The notes: generated from the letters alone by a model not told the origin. Positions 28,390-38,044 are shown, numbered from the stretch's first letter. The stretch is DNA of 64,000 nt from Methylorubrum suomiense (GCF_022179765.1 NZ_BPRE01000001.1:620001-684000); one strand, 5' to 3'. Program-made: numbers and translations.

Positions 28390-28786
28390 CGGACTCATCG
28401 AAAGCGAGGCCGCTTGGCGGGCTGTGCCAGTGAAGGGGCCTCGAACCGATCGCCCACCCGGCTCGATCTCTTGAAAGAAATCCTCCGCACCGCTCGCCGC
28501 AACGGCGGGATTGAGGATCTTCGTCAAAGTACAACTTCGCGGATCGCCAAGGCGGCCGATGCGCGAATTGCGCGCAATCCTGTGGCGTGCCTGCTACAGG
28601 CCCCGGCTATCACCCTTGCTGTTCCGGCCCGCGCCTTGTCCGTCCCGTCCTGCCTGACTACAGCTGAGCTTACAAAAAGCCAGTAATAACAGTAGTTTAG
28701 CATAGTTCCAAACTAGGGATTCGGTCGCGTGTGGGGCACGCAATCGGCTGGATCCGCTGGTTCGGGCAAATGGGACAATCACGGCG
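28390..28786 (+). other. Regulatory region upstream of the TonB-dependent receptor
   Basis: About 400 bases without a gene. The last 130 bases are clearly richer in A and T than the surroundings and hold the dyad at 28693-28715. TTACAA near 28671 is a possible -35 element. I saw no cobalamin riboswitch consensus. Confidence 0.5.
28693..28715. promoter_or_regulatory. 23-bp dyad, Irr/iron-control-element-like
   Basis: TAGTTT-N11-AAACTA is a perfect outer inverted repeat. The inner 17 bases at 28696-28712 (TTTAGCATAGTTCCAAA) match TTTAGAA-N3-TTCTAAA, the Irr box as I remember it, at 12 of 14 defined positions. It lies about 70 bases upstream of a siderophore-type receptor, where an iron operator is expected. 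The regulator is inferred. Confidence 0.5.
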
Positions 28787-31021
28787 ATGCGGTCGGCTCA
28801 CACACTCATCGGCTCGTCCAGACTGCGAATGGCGGCCCTGGCGAGCGCCTCGCTGATGGCCCTGACCGTCGGCGCCCACGCGCAACAGAGCACGCAGCTC
28901 GAAGAGATCTCGGTCGCGGGCGGTGGCGCCGGCGGCAATCCCGCAACCGGCCGTACCGTCCCCGGCCCGCCCGTCGCCGGTGGACGCCCGCTGCGCGAGG
29001 ATCCGCGCGGGCCCGTCGATGGCTACGTCGCGACCCGCTCGGCGACGGCGACCAAGACCAACACGCCGCTGATCGAAACGCCGCAATCGATCACTGTGGT
29101 GGGGCGCGAGCAGATCGATGCACAGAAGGCACAAACGCTAACGCAGGCGACGCAATACACGGCTGGTGTCTATTCCGGTACGTTCGGTGCTGATACCCGT
29201 GTTGATTACTTCACGCTGCGTGGCTTCATTGCGAGCGATTACGGTATCTACCGTGATGGGCTTCAGGTGCTGAACTATGGCTTTGGCACCTTCAAGGTAG
29301 AGACGTTCGGCCTGGAGCGCATTGAGGTGCTGCGCGGTCCCGCTGCCGTTCTCTTCGGCGCCGGCAATCCAGGCGGTATCATCAATCAGATCACCAAACG
29401 CCCGACAGCCCAACCGTTCGGCTATGTCGAGGTCGGCGGCGGCTCATTTGGTCAGGTCTATGGCGCCTTCGACATCGGCGGCCCTGCCGATGATTCGGGC
29501 AAATGGTTCTATCGGCTGACCGGCTTTGGCCGTCAGGGTGGTACGCAGGTCGATGGTGCGCCTGACGACCGTGGCTATATCGCTCCAGCCCTCACCTATC
29601 GTCCGGATGCAGGAACATCGCTCACCATTTTGACGAGCTATCAGCGCGACTCGACAGCCGTTACGGCGAACTTCCTGCCCTATTCGGGAACGGTACGTCC
29701 GAATGCGAGCGGTCTGCGTATCCCACGCTCGCTCAACGTCGGTGATCCGGCGCTCAACACGTTCCAGCGCGAGCAGGTGTTTGCCGGGTATGAATTCGAG
29801 CATGCCATCGACGCGACATGGACCTTCCGGCAAAACCTTCGCTATTCATTCAGCGACGGCTTCCAGAATTCATACCTCAATCAGACCGGCTACGTGGATG
29901 CGGCCGAGACGACTCTGAACCGCTACCAGTTCCTGACAAGCTCCAAGGTCGGCATCTTTCAGGTCGATAATCAAGCCGAGGCACGTTTCTTCGACGGATA
30001 CTTCCGGCACGATCTTCTTCTTGGGCTTGATTACAAGCGTTACGACCTGCACGATAATCAAGGGACCAACTTCACGAACTTCTATCCCGTGCCGGGCCTG
30101 AGCATTATCAACCCGGTCTACGGACAGATCCGCGGCAGGCCGGCGCCTTATCTTGTGAATGCCGACACCTTCCAGCAAATCGGCATCTACGCGCAGGACC
30201 AGATTAAGCTTACCGATCAGTTGACCCTCGTGCTCGGTGGACGGCAGGATTTTGCCGACAACGTTGTGCGGGACCGACTGACCCCCGCCAATAGTAGCCA
30301 ACGCAGTGACGAGGCTTTCAGTGGCCGCGCGGCCCTGATCTACAATTTTGTCGATGGTCTTGCGCCCTACGTGAGCTACTCGACATCATTCCAGCCGCAG
30401 ATCGGCTCGGACGCAAACCGTCGCAGTTTTGCGCCGGAATACGGCGAACAGGTCGAGGTCGGTGTCAAGTTCGAGCCGATCGGCTACGGTTTCTTCCTGA
30501 CAGCCGCGGCCTTCGATCTCGTGCGGCAGAACGTGGTGCAGCCCGTACCGGGGACCTTCTTCAGCTCGCAGCTCGGAGAGGTGCGCTCGCGCGGCGTCGA
30601 GGTTCAAGCCGTCGCCAATCTTGCCCAGGGACTCAACATCGTCGGCGCCTTTACCGCCTACGACCTCGTCACGCTCAAGGGCGAGGCGGATCAGGTTGGG
30701 CGCACGCCGACCCGTATCCCGGAGGTATTGGCATCAATCTTTGCCGATTACACGATCCCAAGTGGTGATTGGCGCGGCTTCGGCTTCGGTGGCGGCGTGC
30801 GCTATGTGGGAAGTTCATTCGCCAACGTAGCCAACACGCTGGTGGTCCCCGAGTATGTGCTCTTCGATGCTCAGGTGCATTACACATGGGGCAATTGGCG
30901 CGCGGCAATCAACGCGACAAATATCGGTGACCGGCGGTTCGTTTCTTCCTGTATCTCCGCCAACGAGTGCTTCTACGGCGAAGCACGCCGCGTGCTCGGA
31001 AGCATCAGCTACAAGTGGTGA
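28787..31021 (+). CDS. TonB-dependent siderophore receptor
   Basis: This outer-membrane receptor should import ferric siderophores using TonB energy. The 744-residue preprotein has a signal peptide (about 1-32, ending GAHAQ) and a Gly/Pro-rich linker. The plug domain (about 90-205) carries TPQSITVVGREQI and LERIEVLRGPAAVLFGAGNPGGIINQITKRP, followed by a 22-strand barrel ending in the aromatic ISYKW. The FhuA/FoxA/FpvA-type plug points to hydroxamate-like ligands. Base composition changes inside the gene: up to about 29100 codons are strongly G/C-ended, beyond it far less so. No siderophore synthesis or ABC transport gene lies nearby. The start could also be the ATG at 28829. Confidence 0.9.
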   Translation: MRSAHTLIGSSRLRMAALASASLMALTVGAHAQQSTQLEEISVAGGGAGGNPATGRTVPGPPVAGGRPLREDPRGPVDGYVATRSATATKTNTPLIETPQSITVVGREQIDAQKAQTLTQATQYTAGVYSGTFGADTRVDYFTLRGFIASDYGIYRDGLQVLNYGFGTFKVETFGLERIEVLRGPAAVLFGAGNPGGIINQITKRPTAQPFGYVEVGGGSFGQVYGAFDIGGPADDSGKWFYRLTGFGRQGGTQVDGAPDDRGYIAPALTYRPDAGTSLTILTSYQRDSTAVTANFLPYSGTVRPNASGLRIPRSLNVGDPALNTFQREQVFAGYEFEHAIDATWTFRQNLRYSFSDGFQNSYLNQTGYVDAAETTLNRYQFLTSSKVGIFQVDNQAEARFFDGYFRHDLLLGLDYKRYDLHDNQGTNFTNFYPVPGLSIINPVYGQIRGRPAPYLVNADTFQQIGIYAQDQIKLTDQLTLVLGGRQDFADNVVRDRLTPANSSQRSDEAFSGRAALIYNFVDGLAPYVSYSTSFQPQIGSDANRRSFAPEYGEQVEVGVKFEPIGYGFFLTAAAFDLVRQNVVQPVPGTFFSSQLGEVRSRGVEVQAVANLAQGLNIVGAFTAYDLVTLKGEADQVGRTPTRIPEVLASIFADYTIPSGDWRGFGFGGGVRYVGSSFANVANTLVVPEYVLFDAQVHYTWGNWRAAINATNIGDRRFVSSCISANECFYGEARRVLGSISYKW

Positions 31022-31028
31022 AGCGCCG

Positions 31029-31050
31029 CAGGGCCCGTTTCCGGGCCCTG
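31029..31050 (+). terminator. Terminator hairpin after TonB receptor
   Basis: CAGGGCCC-GTTTCC-GGGCCCTG is a perfect 8-bp stem with a 6-base loop, 8 bases after the stop. A short GGCTTT follows rather than a full T-tract. Confidence 0.6.
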
Positions 31051-31139
31051 GCCCGGCTTTGACACGACGGCGCGTCGGACTATCTCGGGTCTCTCTTCCT
31101 AAGCGGATCGTGAGAATCCGTGGCTTCGAGGAACGTCCG

Positions 31140-31598
31140 ATGACCGCCCGTCTTCTGCTCGCCGCCGCCCTTGTCGGCGGCTTACTCTCTCCTGCGGCCG
31201 CGCAGGAGCCGGCAACGCCCCCCGCGGCGACGCCGCCCGCGCAGGGCAGCACGCAAGACGCCGCCCCGCCCCGGCCGATCCGCAATGCGCCCAGCCCCCG
31301 TGCGCTGGAATTCGCCGCCTACATCTTCTCGGCGGTCAATGTCTGCGGCTACGTGCTCAGCACGAGCGAGTTCGAAGCGCTGCTCGCCAAGCAGAACACC
31401 AAGCCCGAGGATGTCAGCCCGCGCGGGCCGTTCGGCAACCGGGTGATGGGCATCTTCACGCTGATGTCGAACCAGATGAATCTCAACCGCGAGCAGGCCT
31501 GCCTCGCGGTGGCCGGCGAGTACGGCCCGGAGGGCTCGGTGACCAAGAACCTTCTGCTGCCGCCGGGCACCACGCCCCCCGAGGCGAAGCCGAAATAA
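31140..31598 (+). CDS. Secreted protein of unknown function
   Basis: The 152-residue preprotein has a clean signal peptide (MTARLLLAAALVGGLLSPAAAQ, cleavage near 21). A Pro/Ala-rich spacer (about 23-55) leads to a helical domain with two cysteines: ALEFAAYIFSAVNVCGYVLS and LNREQACLAVAGEYGPEG. One disulfide is possible. The ATG at 31140 has GAGGAA upstream. I do not recognise the family. It stands between the TonB receptor terminator and hisC. Confidence 0.75.
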   Translation: MTARLLLAAALVGGLLSPAAAQEPATPPAATPPAQGSTQDAAPPRPIRNAPSPRALEFAAYIFSAVNVCGYVLSTSEFEALLAKQNTKPEDVSPRGPFGNRVMGIFTLMSNQMNLNREQACLAVAGEYGPEGSVTKNLLLPPGTTPPEAKPK

Positions 31599-31772
31599 CC
31601 TGCGGCGTTCCGATCCGACCGATCGGCCGGGCGGATCCCGACCGCACGCGGATCACGATCCCGGATGAGTCGGCGCCTGTCGGCTCATCGGCCGAGCGAT
31701 AGGCCGGCTCTCGCGCCGGCCCGAAATGCTGTAGAGGGACGGCCATCGTCTTCGCCGCCCCACGCTGCCACC

Positions 31773-32891
31773 ATGTCCTCATCTCCCTCCGCGCTTCGCC
31801 CCCTCCCCCGTCCGGGCGTGCTCGCCATCGAAGCCTATGTGCCCGGCAAGAGCGCCGCGCCGGGCGTGGCCAAGATCCATAAGCTGTCCTCGAACGAGAC
31901 GCCGCTCGGGCCGAGCCCGCGCGCCGTCGAGGCGCTGCGGGCGGAATCCGCGACGCTGGCGCTTTATCCCGACGGCAGCGCCGCGCGCCTACGCGAGGCG
32001 ATCGGGGCGCGTTACGGGCTCGATCCGGCCCGGATCGTCTGCGGTGCGGGCTCGGACGAACTCCTGACCCTGCTGGCGCTCGCCTTCGTCGGCCCCGGCG
32101 ACGAGGGCATCTTCTGCGAGCACGGCTTCCTCGTCTACCGCATCGCCATCCTGACGGCGGGGGGCACGCCGGTCGTGGCACCGGAGACCGATCTCACGGC
32201 GAATGTCGATGCGATCCTGGCCGCAGTGACGCCGCGCACCCGCATCGTCTATCTGGCCAATCCCAACAACCCGACCGGTACCTACCTGCCCTTCGACGAG
32301 GTGCGCCGGCTGCATGCCGGGCTGCCGGGCAACGTGCTGCTCGTGCTCGACGGAGCCTATGCCGAATATGTGCGGGCCAACGATTACAGCGCCGGCCTGG
32401 AACTGGCGCTGGAAGCCGGCAACGTCGTGATGACCCGCACCTTCTCGAAGATCCACGGCTTGGCCGCGCAGCGCATCGGCTGGATGGTCGGTCCCGAGGG
32501 CGTGGTCGACGCGCTCAACCGCATCCGCGGCCCGTTCAACCTGTCGGCCGGCGCCATCGCGGCGGGGGCTGCGGCCATCGCCGACGAGGCCCATATCGCC
32601 GCGGCCGTCGCCCACAACGACGAGTGGCTCGTCTGGCTCACCCGAGAGGTCGACGCTCTGGGTCTGACCGTCACGCCGAGCGTCGGCAACTTCCTTCTCG
32701 TCCATTTCTCCGACACCCCCGGCCGCAGCGCGGCGGAAGCCGACGCGCATCTCACCAAGGCCGGCGTGATCGTGCGTCGCGTCACCGCCTACGGCCTGCC
32801 CGACGCCCTGCGGGTGACGGTCGGCAGCGCGGAGTCCAACCGGGCCTTCGTCGCCGCCCTCACCGACTTCCTCGGCGGAGACCGCGCGTGA
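31773..32891 (+). CDS. hisC: Histidinol-phosphate aminotransferase, HisC family
   Basis: This 372-residue PLP enzyme of fold type I makes histidinol phosphate and, in many alphaproteobacteria, may also transaminate aromatic keto acids. [11 protein letters not shown] (near 38-48), NPNNPTGTY (near 167-175) and the PLP-lysine segment [15 protein letters not shown] (near 224-238) are all present. The start at 31773 ([11 protein letters not shown]) fits the family; the frame is open upstream. The stop overlaps the tyrA GTG start (GTGA), so the two are coupled. That coupling suggests work in tyrosine or phenylalanine synthesis as well. Confidence 0.9.
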   Translation: MSSSPSALRPLPRPGVLAIEAYVPGKSAAPGVAKIHKLSSNETPLGPSPRAVEALRAESATLALYPDGSAARLREAIGARYGLDPARIVCGAGSDELLTLLALAFVGPGDEGIFCEHGFLVYRIAILTAGGTPVVAPETDLTANVDAILAAVTPRTRIVYLANPNNPTGTYLPFDEVRRLHAGLPGNVLLVLDGAYAEYVRANDYSAGLELALEAGNVVMTRTFSKIHGLAAQRIGWMVGPEGVVDALNRIRGPFNLSAGAIAAGAAAIADEAHIAAAVAHNDEWLVWLTREVDALGLTVTPSVGNFLLVHFSDTPGRSAAEADAHLTKAGVIVRRVTAYGLPDALRVTVGSAESNRAFVAALTDFLGGDRA

Positions 32892-33883
32892 GCGAGGTCG
32901 TCGAGCGGATCGCCATCGTCGGTCTGGGTCTGATCGGCTCCTCCATCGCCCGCGGCGCCCGCACCTACGGACTCGCCCGGACCATCGTGGCCATCGACCG
33001 CGATCCGGCGGTGATCGAGCGGGTGAGAGCGCTCGGCCTCGCCGAGACCGCGACCTGCGATCCGGTCGAGGGCGTGCGGGACGCCGATCTCGTGATCCTG
33101 TGCGTGCCCGTCGGCGCCATCGGCGCGGTGGCGGAGGCGATCGCGCCGCATCTGAAGCCCGGCGCCGTGGTTTCGGATGTCGGCTCGGTCAAGGCGGCGG
33201 TGGTCGCCGCCGTGGCGCCGCATCTGTCGGATGCCAACACGTTCGTGCCGGCCCATCCGGTGGCGGGCACCGAGTATTCCGGGCCGGATTCGGGCTTCGC
33301 CACCCTGTTCTCCAACCGATGGTGCATCCTCACCCCGCCCGAGGGCGCGGAGGCATCCGCGGTCGAGCGGGTGCGGTCCCTGTGGCAGGGCCTGGGCGCC
33401 ATCGTCGAGACCATGACGCCGGAGCACCACGACCTCGTGCTCGCCATCACCAGCCACGTTCCACACCTGATCGCCTACAACATCGTCGGCACGGCGGCCG
33501 ATCTTGAAGAGGTCACGCAGTCCGAGGTGATCAAGTTCTCCGCTGGCGGCTTTCGCGATTTCACCCGGATCGCAGCCTCCGACCCGACCATGTGGCGCGA
33601 TATCTTCCTGACCAACCGCGACGCGGTGCTGGAGATGCTCGGGCGCTTCAACGAGGATCTATCCGCCCTGTCGCGCGCGATCCGCTGGGGGGACGGCGAG
33701 GCGCTGCACGAGCTGTTCACCCGCACCCGGACGATCCGCCGCGGCATCGTCGCCATGGGCCAGGAGACGGCGGAGGCGGATTTCGGACGGGCCCGCGGCG
33801 GCGCGCCGTCCGGTTCGGTCCGCAGCGAGAGCGCCCTCCCCGACGTCGCAGTGGGGACGTCGCGTCACGGCGCCGGGTCGTAG
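32888..33883 (+). CDS. tyrA: Prephenate/arogenate dehydrogenase
   Basis: TyrA oxidatively decarboxylates prephenate or arogenate for tyrosine synthesis. The 331-residue protein begins with the NAD(P)-binding loop [14 protein letters not shown] (near 9-22). The catalytic histidine region is [16 protein letters not shown] and the helical dimer domain carries [14 protein letters not shown]. Start is GTG at 32888 inside the hisC stop (GTGA), without another ribosome-binding site. The last 35 residues are low-complexity. Which of the two substrates it prefers cannot be read from sequence. Confidence 0.9.
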   Translation: MSEVVERIAIVGLGLIGSSIARGARTYGLARTIVAIDRDPAVIERVRALGLAETATCDPVEGVRDADLVILCVPVGAIGAVAEAIAPHLKPGAVVSDVGSVKAAVVAAVAPHLSDANTFVPAHPVAGTEYSGPDSGFATLFSNRWCILTPPEGAEASAVERVRSLWQGLGAIVETMTPEHHDLVLAITSHVPHLIAYNIVGTAADLEEVTQSEVIKFSAGGFRDFTRIAASDPTMWRDIFLTNRDAVLEMLGRFNEDLSALSRAIRWGDGEALHELFTRTRTIRRGIVAMGQETAEADFGRARGGAPSGSVRSESALPDVAVGTSRHGAGS

Positions 33884-33941
33884 CCGCACCATCCGATAGC
33901 CGGCACGGCCATCCGATGAGGCCGTGATGAAGCGGCGATGG

Positions 33942-33961
33942 GGGCTGCTCCGAGGCAGCCC
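33942..33961. terminator. Hairpin between convergent tyrA and DUF2125 genes
   Basis: GGGCTGC-TCCGAG-GCAGCCC is a perfect 7-bp stem. A second 7-bp stem (CACGGCC ... GGCCGTG) lies at 33904-33926. Both sit in the 106-base gap between convergent genes. Confidence 0.5.
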
Positions 33962-33989
33962 TTCGACGATGGGGGCGAGGCCCGCAGCG

Positions 33990-35093
33990 TCAGTAGAGCG
34001 GCGGCACCACCACGTTCGGCACCGCGAAGGGGCCGAGCATCAGGCGGCCATCGCCGAGCTTGAGCGTCGGCAGGGGCTTGAGCGCGTCGGTCCCGGTCTC
34101 CGCCGCACGGCCTTCGCCATCTTCCTTCCGGCGCAGGCCGCCGAGGAACTGGCCGACAAGATTGCCGATCAGCGCCCCCTTATCCGCCCCGTAGCGCTGG
34201 CCCATCACCTGCCCGACCAGTGCCTCCAACCCGACCGCGCGCAGTTCGAACCGGCCCTCCGGGCGGTGTTCGGGGTCGAGCGCGGCGGCGCCCTTCGCCT
34301 GAAGCCGGCGCTCGCCCTTGGCGATCGAGAGACGCGTGACGTCGAGGCGTCCACCGGCCTGCCGCCACGTCTCCAATTCGTTCGCCACCGTGCCGGTGCG
34401 CAGCACGGCGGCCTGCTCGATGGTGGTGTCGAGGTCGATATCGGCGGGGTCGGTGCTGCCCGCGAGGACGTTGAGGCGCGGCACGGCGGCTTGGGCGAGG
34501 CGCAGGCTCACGTCGACCGCGCCGTCACTGGCGAAGCGGCCGGGCGTTGGGCGGGCATGCAGTTCGAGATGACGCGCGGCGAAATCGATCGGACCGGGAT
34601 CGGGCGTGTTCACGACGCCCTTCGGGGCATCCAGCACGACGGAAGCCCGGGTGAAACCGTCGGAGGCGCCGTGGAAGCTCGCTTCCAGCGCGTTCCAACT
34701 CACATCGGCACTCAGATCGCCCTGTTCGACCCGGAACGGGCCGGTGGCCTCGAGCAGCAGGTGGCGCGGATCGTAGATCTGCACGACCGCCGTGATCGGC
34801 CCGAGCGAGAAGCGGCCGTCCGAGCGGGCGAAGCGCACCGATGCGCAGCGAAGTTCGAGGCGGAACGGGAAGCCGGTGATGGAGCGGTCGGCGCAGGTCC
34901 ACTGCCGGCCCTCCTGCGCCTCGTGGGCGAGCCACGCATCCATCTCGCTCTCGGCTCGCGCCCGGATCACGAACCAGCCGACCGTCCAGGCCAGCACGAG
35001 GGCAGCGAGCAGGATATAGGGGAGGAACAGGCCGATCCGCCTGCGCGGCCGCTCGGCCGTTCCGCCGGGGATCGGAGAGTCAATCTGCGCCAT
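33990..35093 (-). CDS. DUF2125 family membrane-anchored protein
   Basis: The 367-residue protein has a short cytosolic N-terminus, one transmembrane helix (PYILLAALVLAWTVGWFVI, about 25-43) and a long periplasmic beta-rich domain. The latter opens with the conserved CADRSITGFPFRLELRC, whose cysteines at about 67 and 82 may pair. DUF2125 is characteristic of alphaproteobacteria and often sits opposite tyrA, as here. It recalls AsmA/lipid-transfer-like beta domains, but that is only a resemblance. It ends facing tyrA. Confidence 0.85.
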   Translation of the reverse strand: MAQIDSPIPGGTAERPRRRIGLFLPYILLAALVLAWTVGWFVIRARAESEMDAWLAHEAQEGRQWTCADRSITGFPFRLELRCASVRFARSDGRFSLGPITAVVQIYDPRHLLLEATGPFRVEQGDLSADVSWNALEASFHGASDGFTRASVVLDAPKGVVNTPDPGPIDFAARHLELHARPTPGRFASDGAVDVSLRLAQAAVPRLNVLAGSTDPADIDLDTTIEQAAVLRTGTVANELETWRQAGGRLDVTRLSIAKGERRLQAKGAAALDPEHRPEGRFELRAVGLEALVGQVMGQRYGADKGALIGNLVGQFLGGLRRKEDGEGRAAETGTDALKPLPTLKLGDGRLMLGPFAVPNVVVPPLY

Positions 35094-35203
35094 CGGCCTC
35101 GTCCTGCGCGGCCCGGCGAAGCATCCGGGCGCGCCCGTGTTTGGAGATCGGGCGCGCGCAAGGCAAGTGCGCTGTGTCGCAGCGGAACGCCGCGACGGGT
35201 GCT

Positions 35204-35662
35204 TCAGGCGGAGGCCGCCTCATCATCGAGCGCCAGATCCGCCACGATGGCACGACGCTCCTCCTCGCCCTCGGCGAGGCGGTGGACGTGCATCTCGGTC
35301 GCGCCCTTCTGGCGGACCCGGGTGAGCCAACCACGGGTCAGCCGCTCACGCGGGCTCTCGCTGGTGGCCGTCACCGAGACGGGCTGGGCGATGCCGGCAC
35401 GATCGCGGCGGACCGCGATCAGCACCGCCGGACCCATCTCAGCCACCTCTGCGGGGGCGACATCGGGCGCCGCGAGATCGTGAACGCCGACGACGTAGCG
35501 CCGGCCCGAACGTCCGCGCCACGCGCTCAGGGATAGGGCCGGGCTGCCGCGCAGGCCCGCCATCGTTCGCAGACGCTCCTCGCGCACATCCGCTCTCCGG
35601 GTTCGGTCGTCCCTCAGGTCGCGCAGCGCAACCGACCAGGACAGGGCTCGTTTGTTCGCCAT
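35204..35662 (-). CDS. Hypothetical protein, basic, unrecognised
   Basis: The 152-residue product (MANKRALSWSVALRDLRDDRTRRADVREERL...) is arginine-rich at both ends. Its middle carries SGRRYVVGVHDLAAPDVAPAEVAEMGPAVLIAVRRD, which reads like one small alpha/beta domain. No signal peptide, helix or family motif is seen. Regular codon use and GC-rich third positions support a real gene. Position 35662 is favoured over an in-frame start three codons upstream. It is divergent from lptE and upstream of DUF2125. Confidence 0.6.
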   Translation of the reverse strand: MANKRALSWSVALRDLRDDRTRRADVREERLRTMAGLRGSPALSLSAWRGRSGRRYVVGVHDLAAPDVAPAEVAEMGPAVLIAVRRDRAGIAQPVSVTATSESPRERLTRGWLTRVRQKGATEMHVHRLAEGEEERRAIVADLALDDEAASA

Positions 35663-35892
35663 TTGTTCCAATTTACGCCGCGCGTTCGTCCAGCGTCAAG
35701 GCGTTGATCGAAGCGTGGTTGCGGTAGAGGAGAAATGGGGATCGGCCGCCTCGCGCGCAAGCGCGCGACCCACCCGCCGGACGATCATCGTCTCGCCGCA
35801 GAGGTTTCGTAAAGCATGGTTCTGGCAGGATGACCGGGCGGGCGGCTTGCCGTACAAGCGGAGCCGTGCACGCGTCGGGTCAAGGAGCAGCC

Positions 35893-36459
35893 GTGAGGCA
35901 TCGGATGGGTGTGGCGACGGACAGGCCGGGGGCCCGGCTCGCGCGGCTCGCGCTCGCCCTGGGGCTCGCGCTCAATCTCGGCGCCTGCTTTCGTCCCCTC
36001 TACGGACCGACCGCCTCGGGCGAGTCGATGCAGACAGTTCTGGCGGCGATCCAGGTCGACGACGTCGTCATGGCGCAGGATCAGGAGCGTCTGGGACATT
36101 ACCTGCGCAGCGAGCTGATCTTCGCCCTCGACGGCTCCGGCCAAGCCGGTCCGCCCAAGCGCTACCGTCTCAAGATGCAGGGCAGCGAGCAGGTGCAGAC
36201 CCCGATCGTCTCCTCGACCACCGCCCGCGCCGAGGCCGGCACGATCGTCGGAACGGTGCGCTACGCCCTGGAGAGCGTCGATGGACGCCGCGTCATCACC
36301 GAGGGCGTCGCGACCTCGACCGCGACCTACGACCGGTCGATCCAGCGCTTCGCCTCCCTGAGGGCCGCCCGCGACGCCGAGATCCGGCTGGCCAAGGTGT
36401 TGGCGGAGCAGATCAAGACCCGCATCGCCTCCGTCCTCGCCGTGAAGCCGAACAGCTGA
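35893..36459 (+). CDS. lptE: LPS-assembly lipoprotein LptE
   Basis: LptE plugs LptD in the outer membrane during lipopolysaccharide insertion. The 188-residue preprotein has a lipobox LGAC with the lipidated cysteine at residue 32, then FRPLYGP, the family hallmark right after lipidation. RRVITEGVATSTATYDRSIQRFASLRAARDAE near the C-terminus also fits. GTG at 35893 is chosen because AAGGAG lies 6 bases before it; an ATG follows at 35905. It leads into holA 18 bases later. The usual third member, leuS, is not upstream here. Confidence 0.87.
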   Translation: MRHRMGVATDRPGARLARLALALGLALNLGACFRPLYGPTASGESMQTVLAAIQVDDVVMAQDQERLGHYLRSELIFALDGSGQAGPPKRYRLKMQGSEQVQTPIVSSTTARAEAGTIVGTVRYALESVDGRRVITEGVATSTATYDRSIQRFASLRAARDAEIRLAKVLAEQIKTRIASVLAVKPNS

Positions 36460-36477
36460 GCCCATGAGGGCGACCTC

Positions 36478-37509
36478 ATGACGGCCGTCAAAGCGGGCGA
36501 TGTCGAGGGGCTGATCCGGCGCGGCCCCGATCCGCGGGTGCCGGTCATTCTGCTCTACGGCCCCGATACCGGCCTCGTCGGCGATCGGGCGGCGCGGCTG
36601 ATCACCAAGCTGGTGGCGGATCCGGACGATCCCTTCGCCCTGATCCGTCTCGACGGCGACGTGCTGGCGGGCGATCCCGGACGTCTCGTGGACGAGGCCG
36701 GCACCCTCGGCATGTTCGGCGGTGCGCGCACCATCTGGGTGCGCTCGGGCAGCCGCAACTACGCTCCCGCGGTCGATGCCGTGCTGAAGGCGCCGATCGA
36801 GGGCGCTCGCATCGTCGTCGAGGCCGGCGACCTTGCCCGCTCCGCGCCGCTGCGCACACTCTGCGAAGGGTCACCGAAGGCCCTCGCCCTCCCCTGCTAT
36901 CCGGACGACGAGCGCACGCTCGCCGATCTGATCGACCGAACGCTGCAGGACGACGGTCTGCGCATCGACCGGGATGCCCGTGATCTCCTCGTCGGCAGCC
37001 TCGGCAGCGACCGCCGGGCCAGCTTGTCCGAGATCGGAAAGCTCGCCCTCTATGCCCGCGGTCACGGCAGTGTCGTCGTCGAGGACGTGGAAGCGATCGT
37101 CAGCGATGTCGGTGCCAGCGTCCTCAACGTGCTGATCGATGCGGCCTTCGCCGGCCGCCCGGGGGAGGCCGAGCGCACCTATCGCCGCTTCCGCCACGAG
37201 GGGATGGATCCTTCGGTCATGCTCGGCGCGGGCCTTCGCCATGCCATGACGCTGCTGTCGCTGCGCCTCGACAATCCCCGGGGCAGCGCGAGCCAACTCG
37301 TTGCCAATTGGCGCGGCCTCCATTTCCGTCGCAAGGCGACCGCCGAGACGCAGCTCGCCCGCTGGTCGGCGGATGGTCTGCGTCAAGCGGTGGCATGGTT
37401 GCAGGACGGCGTGCTGGCCTGCCGCCGCGCCGAGCCGGACCTTGCCCACGCTCAGGCGCAGGCGATGTTCCTGCGCATCGCGATCGAGGCGGCCCGGCGG
37501 CGGCCCTGA
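36478..37509 (+). CDS. holA: DNA polymerase III subunit delta
   Basis: The delta subunit opens the sliding clamp as part of the clamp loader. The 343-residue protein shows the HolA pattern: an AAA+-like first domain with VPVILLYGPDTGLVGDRAARL near 20-40 (Walker A degenerate, as expected for delta). A middle DNA-pol3-delta domain and the C-terminal helical collar (MLGAGLRHAMTLLSLRLDN, RKATAETQLARWS) follow. The ATG at 36478 follows lptE at 18 bases. It is convergent with the TerB-like gene, with only 18 bases between their stops. Confidence 0.92.
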   Translation: MTAVKAGDVEGLIRRGPDPRVPVILLYGPDTGLVGDRAARLITKLVADPDDPFALIRLDGDVLAGDPGRLVDEAGTLGMFGGARTIWVRSGSRNYAPAVDAVLKAPIEGARIVVEAGDLARSAPLRTLCEGSPKALALPCYPDDERTLADLIDRTLQDDGLRIDRDARDLLVGSLGSDRRASLSEIGKLALYARGHGSVVVEDVEAIVSDVGASVLNVLIDAAFAGRPGEAERTYRRFRHEGMDPSVMLGAGLRHAMTLLSLRLDNPRGSASQLVANWRGLHFRRKATAETQLARWSADGLRQAVAWLQDGVLACRRAEPDLAHAQAQAMFLRIAIEAARRRP

Positions 37510-37527
37510 GCAAGGGAGGCGGTGCCC

Positions 37528-37947
37528 TCAGCGGTCGAGAACCGCGCGGTCGTTCTTCGCGACGAGGGTCCGGAAATGCGGGGTCAGATCAGCCTCGCTC
37601 AGACCGAAGCTCCGGGCGAAATCCATGATGAGACGCTGCTCGCCGGGCTCCGCCTCGCCATCGGCCATGGCGCTGTCGATCATGTTGAGGACGATGCAGA
37701 GGCGCTGATCCGGCCGCAGCCGCGGCGTGGCATCGGCGAGGAATTGCTGCGGCGGCGTGGACCGGGCGTAGCGCAGGGCGGCGTCGAGCTGTTGCCGGGT
37801 GGTGTTTCGGCCCAGCACGGACATCAGATGCCCCAGCTCCTCAGGATCGAGTTCCCCGTCGGAACCCATGCAGTAGAGCAGAGCGACAGTCAGGCAATTG
37901 CGTGGTGTGAGGTCGAGGGACGATTGCGACTTGAACATGTTGAACAT
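37528..37947 (-). CDS. TerB-like (tellurite-resistance domain) protein
   Basis: This 139-residue protein is nearly all one TerB/DjlA-type helical domain: LTVALLYCMGSDGELDPEELGHLMSVLG, then LNMIDSAMADGEAEPGEQRLIMDFARSFGLSE. The acidic DGELDxEE and DGEAEPGE motifs are the likely metal sites. A strong GGAGGT precedes the ATG at 37947. It is downstream of parB on the same strand but separated by an AT-rich gap holding a dyad, so it may have its own promoter. Real tellurite resistance is not implied. Confidence 0.8.
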   Translation of the reverse strand: MFNMFKSQSSLDLTPRNCLTVALLYCMGSDGELDPEELGHLMSVLGRNTTRQQLDAALRYARSTPPQQFLADATPRLRPDQRLCIVLNMIDSAMADGEAEPGEQRLIMDFARSFGLSEADLTPHFRTLVAKNDRAVLDR

Positions 37948-38044
37948 GGTCGTACCTCCAGCGGCTTTCCGCATCGAGCGGAAGGGCCGGAGGCTCTTAG
38001 ACGAGGAGTACTGCGCTGTCGATCGGATTAACCTACACGATTAC

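Noticed and set aside
26338..28527. Minus-strand frame of 729 codons over kup
   Set aside because: Mirror frame of the kup gene; composition is highly charged and His-rich with no recognisable fold.
28390..28786. Cobalamin riboswitch in front of the TonB receptor
   Set aside because: No B12-box consensus could be recognised, and the plug domain looks like a siderophore receptor rather than BtuB.
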